Origin: Candidatus Omnitrophota bacterium
Lineage (GTDB): Bacteria > Omnitrophota > Gorgyraeia > Zapsychrales > Fredricksoniimonadaceae
DNA length: 16,096 bases
Direction: 5' to 3'
Assembly (NCBI GenBank): GCA_016789035.1
Contig: JAEUSC010000165.1
Coordinates: forward strand, 1-16,096
The position numbers were made by a program, and so were the translations under genes. Shown in pieces: positions 5,956 through 13,643 of this stretch (positions within the stretch are counted from its first letter, which is position 1; each line of letters opens with the position of its first letter). The notes below the pieces were generated by a model. The model was not told the DNA's origin and did not search any database. It worked only from the letters and a program-made list of their open reading frames with translations.

Positions 5956-8102
5956 GGATGCGCTTTTCCCCAAAAAACGTTCACGCTTCTGGCTGCGCAT
6001 CGCTGTTGAAAAGGCTGGCCGACCAGCTTCTTATCCTCAAATGAATAAAAATCCTGGCCCGAGACCTGGGCTGTATCCACCAGCTGATACCACACGATAT
6101 TATCGTGTGTGGGCAGCTGAAAAACGCCGCCTCGATGGTCCATATTAAAAACCAAGTGCAAGAAATAAGGATCATTGCCGGCGTGGGCATAGAGCTGATA
6201 ACTGAGCGTCTTTAAACGCGTGCTCTTCCAACGCACGATTCCGTTACGTTTGCCGTACCATGCAATGTCGGGGATCTGGCCTTCTTTGGGCTCTCCCGTC
6301 CAAAAACGCCGCGGCCTTAAGACAGCGCATTGTTTGCGAAAGGCAATGGCCTTGGTGGTGAATTCCAGAATGTCCCGGTTATTGTGGATGTCATCCCAGT
6401 TAAACCAGGTCAAATCATTGTCCTGACAGTACGTATTGTTATTCCCCTTTTGTGTACGCATGATTTCATCACCGTAAAGAAGCATCGGAGTTCCTGAGGA
6501 AAACAAAAGCACGCAGATGGCATTTTTGATCATTTTTTTACGCAGGGCGATTACCTTAGGATCATCCGTTTCCCCTTCCGCGCCGCAGTTCCACGACAGA
6601 TTATCATTGCTGCCGTCCCGGTTTTCTTCGCCGTTGGCTTCATTGTGCTTTTCGTTGTAGCTATAAAGGTCCTTCAAAGTAAAGCCGTCGTGACAGGTAA
6701 TAAAATTGATACTGTTAAACGGCCTTCGACCGTCGTCCTGGTATAGGTCGGCAGAGCCCGTGAGCCGGGTGGCCATATCGGGCGACTGCCCCAAGTCTCC
6801 TTTGAGAAATTTGCGTACCGTGTCCCGGAATTTTCCGTTCCACTCTGACCATCCCTGCGGAAAATTTCCGACCTGATACGTGGTCAAATCCCAAGGCTCG
6901 GCGATCATCTTGACTTTGCTAAGAATAGGGTCCTTTGAAACCGCTTCAAAGAAAAGCGAGGTATTGCTGAATTCCCCGTGTGCGCGGGCCAGGATTGAGG
7001 CCAAATCAAAGCGAAATCCGTCGACGTGCATAGAAGTCACCCAATAACGCAAGGAGTCAAGAACGAGGTTCATAAATGCATGGTTTTCCACATTCAGGGT
7101 GTTGCCGCAACCGGAGTCATTGATATAAAACCGGTAGGGTTCGCTGGGATTATCAGGGTTCTGGCACAGTTTAAAATAGCTGGGATTATCAACACCTTTA
7201 AAGCACAGCGTCGGGCCCAGATGATTCCCTTCGCCGGTATGGTTATAAACAACATCAAGAATCACTTCAATACCGGATTTATGGAGCTCTTTGACCAGAG
7301 TCTTGAATTCTGCCACCTGACAGCCCGGTGTTGTTTGGGTGCTGTAGGTCGATTCCGGAGCAAAAAATCCGATCGTGTTATATCCCCAATATTCGCTTAA
7401 ATTCTTATCCAATAGCTCGGGACGGACAAAAAATTCCTGCACAGGCATCAGCTCAATAGCGTTGATCCCTAGTGTTTTCAGATAAGGAATTTTCTCGATC
7501 AATCCCAAATAGGTGCCCGGATGCGTAACGCCTGCCGTTGAATGGGCGGTCATCCCTTTAACATGGGCTTCGTAAATGATAAGTTCATTCATCGTCAGAC
7601 CCAGAGGCTTATCGCCTTCCCAATTAAACGCCTCATCAACCACAATGCATTTCGGCACAATAGTCTCATTTTCACGCGTATCCATCACCAAATCTTTTCC
7701 ATCAGCGTTGAGATCGTAAGCAAAAATAAGGTTATCTTGATTCTTAAACTTTCCGTGAATGGCCTTGGCGTAGGGGTCTAATAAAAGCTTATGGGGGTTA
7801 AACCGCTTCCCGTTTACCGGATTGTATTGCCCGTTGACTTTGTATCCGTAAAGCTGTCCGGCACGCAGACCGGCAACATGAACATGCCAGACATTTCCGG
7901 TGCGCTTAAGATCAAAAATGTCCGTCGACGGAGAATCAGCCGAATCAAAAAGCACCAGACAAACCGCATGGGCGTATTCGGAATGGATCGCGAAGTTAAC
8001 GCCCCCATCCGTCAATGTTGCCCCCAGCGGCTGAGGAACGCCGTCAGAAATTTCCTTGCGAACACCACTCGATAGACTTGGTAATTTCTCAATAACCTCC
8101 AT
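5952..8102 (-). CDS. glgX: Glycogen debranching enzyme GlgX/TreX
   Basis: This isoamylase-type GH13 enzyme hydrolyses alpha-1,6 branch points of glycogen or limit dextrin and supplies linear maltodextrins. It has 716 residues, close in size to archaeal TreX. Order: an N-terminal beta-sandwich (PLGATLTDGGVNFAIHSEYA, about 25-44), then the barrel with VILDVVYNHTGEGN (280-293), HVDGFRFDLASIL with nucleophile Asp366, MIAEPWDL with acid/base Glu402, and FITCHDGFTLKDL with Asp472. NEKHNEANGEENRDG and LLYGDEIMRTQKGNNN are typical GlgX/TreX stretches. I set the start at 8102, preceded by GGGGAGG at 7 bp; an in-frame ATG at 8159 has no such site. It leads the operon glgX-treZ-treY, so the TreX role, feeding the trehalose pathway, is the best reading. 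A GlgX role in general glycogen breakdown is equally compatible with the sequence. Confidence 0.96.
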   Translation of the reverse strand: MEVIEKLPSLSSGVRKEISDGVPQPLGATLTDGGVNFAIHSEYAHAVCLVLFDSADSPSTDIFDLKRTGNVWHVHVAGLRAGQLYGYKVNGQYNPVNGKRFNPHKLLLDPYAKAIHGKFKNQDNLIFAYDLNADGKDLVMDTRENETIVPKCIVVDEAFNWEGDKPLGLTMNELIIYEAHVKGMTAHSTAGVTHPGTYLGLIEKIPYLKTLGINAIELMPVQEFFVRPELLDKNLSEYWGYNTIGFFAPESTYSTQTTPGCQVAEFKTLVKELHKSGIEVILDVVYNHTGEGNHLGPTLCFKGVDNPSYFKLCQNPDNPSEPYRFYINDSGCGNTLNVENHAFMNLVLDSLRYWVTSMHVDGFRFDLASILARAHGEFSNTSLFFEAVSKDPILSKVKMIAEPWDLTTYQVGNFPQGWSEWNGKFRDTVRKFLKGDLGQSPDMATRLTGSADLYQDDGRRPFNSINFITCHDGFTLKDLYSYNEKHNEANGEENRDGSNDNLSWNCGAEGETDDPKVIALRKKMIKNAICVLLFSSGTPMLLYGDEIMRTQKGNNNTYCQDNDLTWFNWDDIHNNRDILEFTTKAIAFRKQCAVLRPRRFWTGEPKEGQIPDIAWYGKRNGIVRWKSTRLKTLSYQLYAHAGNDPYFLHLVFNMDHRGGVFQLPTHDNIVWYQLVDTAQVSGQDFYSFEDKKLVGQPFQQRCAARSVNVFWGKAHP

Positions 8103-8129
8103 AAGCACACCTCCCCATTGGTTAAATGA

Positions 8130-8159
8130 TTTATAGCGATCACTGTACCAAAAGTGCAA
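8130..8159 (-). promoter_or_regulatory. Candidate promoter of glgX-treZ-treY
   Basis: On the minus strand TATAAA (8130-8135) is a good -10, with TTGCAC (8154-8159) 18 bp upstream as a poor -35 (three of six bases). Transcription would start about 20 bases before the glgX start, leaving just enough leader for the ribosome binding site. The weak -35 suggests that an activator or another sigma factor may be needed. No clear operator is visible. Confidence 0.4.
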
Positions 8160-8296
8160 TTAAAGAATGATGAAGATAAAATTAAGAAGTTCTAATGTGG
8201 AATTAGTCTTCAGGGCAGGTAGGAAGAGTTGGAATTTTTACACGGGCCCGAGTCAAATTCGTTTCAGCCTCGGATTAAGACTATTCTGTAAATAAT

Positions 8297-8331
8297 AAAA
8301 AAGCCAGCCAATGATCGAGATCACGGGCTGG
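8297..8331 (-). terminator. Intrinsic terminator of the PEP-CTERM gene
   Basis: On the minus strand CCAGCC (8326-8331) pairs with GGCTGG (8304-8309). Inside, TGAT pairs with ATCA around a CTCG loop, extending the stem past a two-base mismatch. The stem is followed by one C and then six T residues. It begins 9 bp after the stop codon of the PEP-CTERM gene and ends that unit before the glgX promoter. Confidence 0.85.
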
Positions 8332-8339
8332 AATATTAA

Positions 8340-9020
8340 TTACTTCTTTGCTGAGCTTTTGTTCCGTCGCTGATAAAAAGCTGTCATCAAACCGCCCCCT
8401 AGAAGAAACATGGAAGCGGGTTCCGGCGTAACTGTTGTTCCTTGACCAATCGCACTGCCGTCCACGCGGAAGCCCAGTCCCAAACCATCCGAGGAGAAAT
8501 AAACGCCATCAGAAGGACCGCCGGTGTGAAATATAGTGGCTTCATTAGTATTGGGATGGGGCGCCTGTCCCGGCATGAATCCCGCAAATGCTTTTGCATC
8601 ATACGCAAGCCAATAGGTACCCGGACCTAAATCCAGGTCCAATCCACTCAACCCGTCCCAATGATAACCTTCAGCTGCCGTAAATATTCGCGTTCTCTCT
8701 TGAGAGAAAAGCTTGGTGGTTGTGTCCGGAACATCATTACCATCGCCGTAAACAGAAATGTTATACGTCGAAGGCTGAAAACTGTCATCGCTCACTCCCA
8801 AAAATCCTTCAATACTTGAGATCTTATATCCTTGACTCAATGTGAACTGCGCAGCAAAACCTTGTGAAAAATCAAAGAGGTATTCAGGGACACCAGCATG
8901 GGCCGTACCTGCCTTTGTACCTACAGCAACAGGTTCTCCCGTATCAACAATGAATGAATATGCAGGATTTGCAATCGCGACAAAGCCCATCATTAATAAC
9001 CCTAATACTTTAATGTTCAT
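8340..9020 (-). CDS. Secreted PEP-CTERM sorting-domain protein
   Basis: A 226-residue exported protein. Residues 1-22 form a signal peptide (MNIKVLGLLMMGFVAIANPA, then YS). The middle is rich in Gly, Asp, Ser and aromatic residues and looks like an all-beta domain; the YNISVYGDGNDVPDTTTKLF stretch (86-105) and GTYWLAYDA recall extracellular beta-sandwich modules of 'choice-of-anchor' proteins. The C-terminus is a classic PEP-CTERM signal: Pro-Glu-Pro at 199-201, a hydrophobic Gly/Leu segment to about 215, then a basic tail with Arg-Arg and Lys-Lys. Proteins of this type are processed by an exosortase (EpsH family) and placed at the cell surface or in exopolysaccharide. No exosortase gene is in this window. 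The start at 9020 leaves the signal peptide at the N-terminus; an upstream start at 9086 would add 22 residues in front of it. The precise function is unknown. Confidence 0.85.
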   Translation of the reverse strand: MNIKVLGLLMMGFVAIANPAYSFIVDTGEPVAVGTKAGTAHAGVPEYLFDFSQGFAAQFTLSQGYKISSIEGFLGVSDDSFQPSTYNISVYGDGNDVPDTTTKLFSQERTRIFTAAEGYHWDGLSGLDLDLGPGTYWLAYDAKAFAGFMPGQAPHPNTNEATIFHTGGPSDGVYFSSDGLGLGFRVDGSAIGQGTTVTPEPASMFLLGGGLMTAFYQRRNKSSAKK

Positions 9021-9106
9021 TACTACAACTACCTTTCTGTCTGAACGGTGAAACCCAGTTATTCGAAAAAATACAAAATATGACATTTATAATCATGAGA
9101 GATCAT

Positions 9107-9135
9107 TTTTTAACATCATCGCCCCTCATTGTCAA
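9107..9135 (-). promoter_or_regulatory. Promoter of the PEP-CTERM gene
   Basis: On the minus strand a perfect TTGACA (9130-9135) is separated by 17 bp from TAAAAA (9107-9112), which matches four of six -10 bases. Transcription would begin near 9100 and give a leader of about 80 bases before the start at 9020. No convincing hairpin or riboswitch is seen in this leader. The promoter lies 118 bp past the pgl stop, making the gene independent of the pentose phosphate operon. No clear terminator was found after pgl, so some read-through is possible. Confidence 0.6.
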
Positions 9136-9252
9136 CGCTTGGTCAAAGAAAATTTTATACCCAATTTCGTAAACATACGGATCCGTCTCATTATGACAGT
9201 CTGTTGAACACTTGGCCTGATTTAGATTTATCACAACGGCGATTGGAGTGTG

Positions 9253-9984
9253 TCATTGAAGAGGGCTTGCTGCGGCCTGGTCCACCAGCCACCAGGTTTC
9301 CTTGGAAGCGTGGACGAGCGCGGCGGGAAGATGGCGTGCCCGACCTTCGAAGATGTCCTTGAAGACCGCCGCCTTCTTGGAACCGCTCACCAAAAAAACG
9401 ATGCTTTGGGCATGATTTAAAACAGGCAATGTCATTGTGATCCGTTCCTCCGGAACTCCGGCATAGTTAACGGCCGCAACGAAGTTTTCATTATCTTTCA
9501 ACACGGGATGACCCGCAAAAAGCGATGCTGTGTGGCCGTCTTCCCCAACTCCCAAAAGCATCAGGTCGAATTTTGGATAATGCCCTTTCGACAAATGAAA
9601 CTCATTGATAATCTCTTGCTGATAAAACTGCACGGCAGCGGCAATGGTTGGCGCATCTGTTCTGACTGGACGCAGGGTTTCCGCCGGCAGTCCGGCCGCA
9701 ATCATCATTCCATAATTACTGCGCGGACTTTCCTGAGGAACCCATCGCTCATCCACCAGAAAAAATTGCGTCTTTGACCAGTCGATCCGTGGCTTATAAG
9801 CCCGCGAAGCCATAAGGGCATAAACACCTTTGGGCGTCTCACCGCCCGAAAGAGCAATGCGGCAGCATCCTCGGTCTTTGACAGCCTTCATGGCCGTATC
9901 AATCACTTTCTCAACGGCAAGAACGCACAGTTCATCATAATTCTTTGCCGTAACCATCCGTCGGGATGTTGTAATTCGGGACAT
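9253..9984 (-). CDS. pgl: 6-phosphogluconolactonase
   Basis: Hydrolyses 6-phosphoglucono-lactone, the Zwf product, to 6-phosphogluconate in the cytoplasm. The 243-residue protein is of the DevB/SOL type, related to glucosamine-6-phosphate deaminase. Conserved segments are IALSGGETPKGVY (43-55), the phosphate-binding part; FFLVDERWVP (74-83); SNYGMM; and LLGVGEDGHTASLF (143-156), in which His151 is the expected catalytic base. I chose the ATG at 9984, which has GGAG five bases upstream. An in-frame ATG at 10011 has no ribosome binding site and would only add a short tail. The chosen start overlaps the 3' end of zwf by 50 bp, so translation is probably linked. This is the last gene of the pentose phosphate operon. 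The family is clear and no residues are missing. Confidence 0.95.
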   Translation of the reverse strand: MSRITTSRRMVTAKNYDELCVLAVEKVIDTAMKAVKDRGCCRIALSGGETPKGVYALMASRAYKPRIDWSKTQFFLVDERWVPQESPRSNYGMMIAAGLPAETLRPVRTDAPTIAAAVQFYQQEIINEFHLSKGHYPKFDLMLLGVGEDGHTASLFAGHPVLKDNENFVAAVNYAGVPEERITMTLPVLNHAQSIVFLVSGSKKAAVFKDIFEGRARHLPAALVHASKETWWLVDQAAASPLQ

Positions 9985-11509
9985 AAGATCTCCATTTTCG
10001 TCCGTCGCCATGGATCAACGCCATCGCTTCTTTTGGCCCCCATGATCCGGCCGGGTAGAGTGCCACGGGTCTTTTTGATTTTTCCCAATGTTTTAAAATA
10101 GGAGTAATGAACTTCCAGGAAAGATCAACAATATCCTCCCTGATAAACAATGTTCTGTCGCCATGCATACAATCAAGCAAAAGCCTTTCGTAGGCCCCCA
10201 TCAATTTGGTGTGAAATGTCGTCTTATAATCGAAATTAAAATTGATCGACGCCAGATTAATCTCGGGCCCCGGCTGCTTGGCTTCGAACCGAAATGAGAT
10301 CCCTTCATCCGGCTGTATTCGGAAACACAAAATATTTGACGCAAACTGTTGGTGCCGAAACGACGCAAAAATAGAATGAGGGATCTGTTTGAACTGCACC
10401 AGAATCTCGGTCCCCTGCGAAATCAGACGTTTACCCGACCGCAAATAAAACGGGACCCCGTGCCATCGCCAATTATCAATAAACAATTTCATGGCCACAA
10501 AGGTTTCCGTTTGTGACTTTCGGTCAACCTCCGGTTCCTGCCGATACCCGGGGACCTTTTTGCGGCCGATAGTTCCCTTGGCATATTGACCGCGGACCAC
10601 AAAGTTATCCAACTGATTCTGCGCAACAGGGCGCAACGACAAAAGGACCTGTGCCTTCTCATCGAGATATTGATCCGCCGTAAAATGAGCCGGCGGCTCC
10701 ATGGCACACAGCGTCAGAAGCTGGAACATATGGTTCTGAAACATATCGCGCAGCGCACCCGCCTTCTCATAGTAGCCAGCGCGATGTTCAACACCCAATG
10801 TTTCGTAGGCCATGATCTGAATATGGTCAATATAATTGCGATTCCAAAGCGGTTCCAAAATGGTGTTGGCAAAACGGAACATCAAAATATTCTGCACCGT
10901 TTCTTTGCCTAAGTAATGATCGATCCGGTAAATATTTTCTTCCCGTAGAAATCTATGAAGCTCCGCATTTAATGCGTTAGCCGACTCTAAATCGCGGCCG
11001 AATGGTTTTTCAAACACCACGCGGCTCCAAGCCTCGGTATGACCGGCCGGATAGATCAGTCCCTGTTGATGCAACTGACTGGCTATGTCACCGAATGCCG
11101 ATGGTGGAACCGCCAGATAGAAAAGAACGTTTCCCCCAGTTTTGTGCCTTTTCTCCAGCGCATGAAGAGCTATAGCCAGTTCCTTGAAACCGGAGGTCGT
11201 GCCGTCAGAGGACCGGTAATACAAACGGCTTAAGAAATCTTTTGAAACAGCCGTGTTGCCGAATTCTTTTATAGATGCTTTCGCCTCTTTGCGAAAGCGT
11301 TCGTCAGTCCAGCTGTCTCTGGAAACCCCGAGAATAAAAAAATTCTTTGGCAATCTTTGGGCGCGAAACAAATCAAACAAGGCAGGAAGAAGTTTGCGGT
11401 GGGTCAAATCGCCAGCAGCACCAAAAATAACAAAACCGCACGGACTCGGCGGTCTGTCGTCAGAAGAATGATGGACTTGAACTTTCAAAGCATCCTGGCT
11501 CGTGGTCAT
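9935..11509 (-). CDS. zwf: Glucose-6-phosphate dehydrogenase
   Basis: First enzyme of the oxidative pentose phosphate pathway: it oxidises glucose 6-phosphate to the lactone and reduces NAD(P)+. The length of 524 residues is normal. The N-terminal Rossmann fold carries GAAGDLTHRKL (30-40). The conserved FEKPFG lies at 167-172, the active-site signature IDHYLGKE at 196-203 (substrate-binding His198), and the catalytic His260 in DMFQNHMFQ. Arg64 in GVSRDSW occupies the place of the NADP-phosphate-binding Arg50 of E. coli Zwf, whereas the E. coli Lys18 position appears to be Ala32, so cofactor preference is uncertain. The start at 11509 has AAGGA at 7 bp and lies 3 bp after the gnd stop. Its 3' end overlaps pgl by 50 bp. 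Confidence 0.97.
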   Translation of the reverse strand: MTTSQDALKVQVHHSSDDRPPSPCGFVIFGAAGDLTHRKLLPALFDLFRAQRLPKNFFILGVSRDSWTDERFRKEAKASIKEFGNTAVSKDFLSRLYYRSSDGTTSGFKELAIALHALEKRHKTGGNVLFYLAVPPSAFGDIASQLHQQGLIYPAGHTEAWSRVVFEKPFGRDLESANALNAELHRFLREENIYRIDHYLGKETVQNILMFRFANTILEPLWNRNYIDHIQIMAYETLGVEHRAGYYEKAGALRDMFQNHMFQLLTLCAMEPPAHFTADQYLDEKAQVLLSLRPVAQNQLDNFVVRGQYAKGTIGRKKVPGYRQEPEVDRKSQTETFVAMKLFIDNWRWHGVPFYLRSGKRLISQGTEILVQFKQIPHSIFASFRHQQFASNILCFRIQPDEGISFRFEAKQPGPEINLASINFNFDYKTTFHTKLMGAYERLLLDCMHGDRTLFIREDIVDLSWKFITPILKHWEKSKRPVALYPAGSWGPKEAMALIHGDGRKWRSYVPNYNIPTDGYGKEL

Positions 11510-11512
11510 ACA

Positions 11513-12409
11513 CTAATCCTTTTTGATTGCATGACCACCGAATTCATTGCGCAAAGCTGCGATGACTTTGTCGCTAAAGCAATCCTGGTCGCGGGAACGC
11601 AGCCGCTCTAAAAGTGAAAGTGTAATTACCGGTGCCGCCACATTTCTTTCCACTGCTTCCGCCACCGTCCAACGACCTTCTCCGGAATCTGCAACATAAG
11701 GAGCAATCCCCTCAAGATCCGGGTTCTTTGAGAATGCGCTTTGTGCCAATTCCAGAATCCAGGAACGAACAACGCTTCCCTGGTTCCATAAACGGGAGAC
11801 CTGCGCAAGATCCAGTGGATAATCTGATGCCTTAAGAATTTCAAAACCTTCGGCGTACGCCTGGAGCATACCGTACTCAATTCCGTTATGGATCATCTTT
11901 ACGAAATGTCCCGCCCCGCTGGGCCCCACATAGGCATAACCGTCCTTGGGCGCTAACGTTTTGAAAATTGGCTCGGCCGCTTTGAATGCTGTTTCCTCCC
12001 CCCCAATCATCAAGCAATAGCCGTTCTGGAGCCCCCAAACTCCGCCGCTTGTTCCAGCATCCAAAAAATAAATCCCTTTATTTTTCAACTCGGTGGCCAT
12101 TTGGCGAGAATCTTTATAATAGGAATTTCCACCGTCGATAACGATGTCACCGGGGGACATTTCTGCCGTCACCGCTTGGATGGTTTGAAGTGTGATCGCG
12201 CCTGCGGGAACCATGCACCAGACGATCCGGGGAGTCTTAAGTTTCGCGGTCAAATCAGTCAATGTATTGGCTGAGATCGCCCCTTGCCTGCTCAGTTCCT
12301 GGACGGGAACGGGATTTTTATCATAAACAACAACCGTATGACCGTCTTTCAAAAGCCGCTGGACCATATTGCCGCCCATTTTCCCCAAACCGATAATTCC
12401 AATCTGCAT
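11513..12409 (-). CDS. gnd: 6-phosphogluconate dehydrogenase (decarboxylating), short form
   Basis: Oxidatively decarboxylates 6-phosphogluconate to ribulose 5-phosphate. At 298 residues it belongs to the short class (YqeC/GndA-like), not the roughly 470-residue E. coli Gnd. Visible parts: dinucleotide fold GIIGLGKMGGNMVQRL (4-19), DGGNSYYKDS (92-101), GTSGGVWGLQNGY (119-131), and the catalytic GHFVKMIHNGIEYG with Lys171 and Asn175. Asp30 at the end of the second strand (VVVYDKNP) is the type of residue that binds the ribose hydroxyls of NAD+; NADP enzymes usually have Asn-Arg-Ser/Thr there, so NAD+ is predicted. The start at 12409 follows GGGAG at a good distance; an upstream TTG-initiated extension lacks such a site. 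Gnd follows tal by 70 bp and precedes zwf by 3 bp. Confidence 0.93.
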   Translation of the reverse strand: MQIGIIGLGKMGGNMVQRLLKDGHTVVVYDKNPVPVQELSRQGAISANTLTDLTAKLKTPRIVWCMVPAGAITLQTIQAVTAEMSPGDIVIDGGNSYYKDSRQMATELKNKGIYFLDAGTSGGVWGLQNGYCLMIGGEETAFKAAEPIFKTLAPKDGYAYVGPSGAGHFVKMIHNGIEYGMLQAYAEGFEILKASDYPLDLAQVSRLWNQGSVVRSWILELAQSAFSKNPDLEGIAPYVADSGEGRWTVAEAVERNVAAPVITLSLLERLRSRDQDCFSDKVIAALRNEFGGHAIKKD

Positions 12410-12479
12410 TCTTTTCTCCCGCTCTTGTTTATTTGTTCCGTTGCAAAAAGATTGAAGTTCTAACAATTATTCCGAGGGA

Positions 12480-13643
12480 TTACTCCGATGTATCCTGTGC
12501 CCTGGCCAACTCAGCCCTATCACTTAATTTTGCGAGCAAACTGTCGAAAGGTTTTAAGAATTTTTCAACAGCATCCACCAGCAGTTGATCGGTCACTACT
12601 TTAAAAGAAATCCCCATCGTTTGCAAAACATTCATTGTGGCCCGGGCTTGGTCAATATTCTCCGTCAATGTGGGACTCACCTGCCCGTGATCTTTAAAAG
12701 CCTTGAACGTCGCCGGCGGCATGGTGTTAATAGTCTGCGGTCCGATTAAACTCTCGACGTATAAAACATCCCTGTAATTCGGGTCCTTGGTTCCGGTACT
12801 GGCCCATAAGAGACGCTGCGTTTTGGCACCCCGGCTTTGGAGTTTTCTCCATAGACCGCTGGAAAAGATTTTCTCCCAACGCTCATAAGCCAGCTTGGCA
12901 TTGGCAATAGCGGTCTTACCACGGATGCTCTTAAGAGCTGCCGCCTTTTTCTGTGACGGCGCGGCGGAGAGCTCTTGATCAATCGCTTTGTCCACGACGG
13001 TGTCAATACGGCTGACAAAAAAACTGGCCACACTCTGCACTCCGCTTAATTCTGAACGCTCCTGACTTAAACGCTTCATACCCCGAATGTAAGCTTCAGC
13101 CACGTCCTGGTAAACATCCAAAGAGAATATGAGGGTAACATTGACATTGATTCCCAGAGCCGTTAATTCTTCGATAGCCCCCATGCCTTCGGCAGTGGCC
13201 GGGACTTTGATCATAACATTCGGCCTATTAATGGCGTCCCATAGACGGCGAGCCTCTTGAATTGTTCCTCGGGTATCGCAGGCGAGATGCGGGGACACCT
13301 CCATCGAGACATAACCGTCGTCGCCATTTGTCTGACGGTAGACCGGCTCAAAGATTGAGGCCGCCAATCGGATGTCTTCCACCGCCAGCTTTTCATAAAT
13401 GGCCTTGGGCTCCAAACCTGCGTGCGAAAGCTTTGGCAGTGCATTGTTATAATCGGTGGTCTCTACAATCGCCTTTTCGAAAATGGCCGGATTTGATGTC
13501 ATACCGGAGAGCCCGTCTTCATCAATCAAACGCTGGAGCTCACCGGATGTCATTAAACTTCGTTGAATATGATCAAGCCATATCGCCTGTCCTTGTTCTT
13601 TTAATTCGAGTAAGGGATTCGTCTTCTGAGTTTGTGTGTCCAT
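12480..13643 (-). CDS. tal: Transaldolase
   Basis: Transfers a dihydroxyacetone unit between sedoheptulose 7-phosphate and glyceraldehyde 3-phosphate in the non-oxidative pentose phosphate branch. The 387-residue protein is the longer class found in actinobacteria and cyanobacteria, not the roughly 317-residue E. coli TalB type. Key parts: [20 protein letters not shown] at the N-terminus (Asp24), SGMTSNPAIFEKAI (46-59), SMEVSPHLA (Glu115), and NVMIKVPAT with the Schiff-base Lys146. VASFFVSRIDTVVD (205-218) and WASTGTKDPNYRDVLY (280-295) are also family blocks. The start at 13643 has GGAGG 6 bp upstream, located inside rpiB, and the conserved N-terminus begins only eight residues later, so this start is well supported despite a 71-bp overlap with rpiB. 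Confidence 0.95.
   Translation of the reverse strand: MDTQTQKTNPLLELKEQGQAIWLDHIQRSLMTSGELQRLIDEDGLSGMTSNPAIFEKAIVETTDYNNALPKLSHAGLEPKAIYEKLAVEDIRLAASIFEPVYRQTNGDDGYVSMEVSPHLACDTRGTIQEARRLWDAINRPNVMIKVPATAEGMGAIEELTALGINVNVTLIFSLDVYQDVAEAYIRGMKRLSQERSELSGVQSVASFFVSRIDTVVDKAIDQELSAAPSQKKAAALKSIRGKTAIANAKLAYERWEKIFSSGLWRKLQSRGAKTQRLLWASTGTKDPNYRDVLYVESLIGPQTINTMPPATFKAFKDHGQVSPTLTENIDQARATMNVLQTMGISFKVVTDQLLVDAVEKFLKPFDSLLAKLSDRAELARAQDTSE

Noticed and set aside
5956..6000. Longer start for treZ (620 residues)
   Set aside because: It would lie 45 bp further into glgX and add residues unlike the family N-terminus. The ATGA junction at 5952-5955 repeats the treZ-treY arrangement.
9175..9190. ACGGATCCGT palindrome after pgl as a possible terminator
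   Set aside because: It has no loop and no following T tract on the minus strand, so it does not look like an intrinsic terminator.
9129..9362. 77-codon plus-strand frame starting with TTG, partly in the pgl-PEP-CTERM gap
   Set aside because: The part outside pgl (9129-9252) looks somewhat protein-like, but there is no ribosome binding site or promoter, the start is TTG, and the second half is antisense to pgl. It could be a decayed gene remnant, but I cannot support it.
12410..12466. TTG-initiated extension of gnd and a possible promoter in the tal-gnd gap
   Set aside because: The dinucleotide-binding fold begins at the ATG at 12409, which has a GGGAG site. The extension has no such site, and I found no matching -35/-10 pair in the gap.
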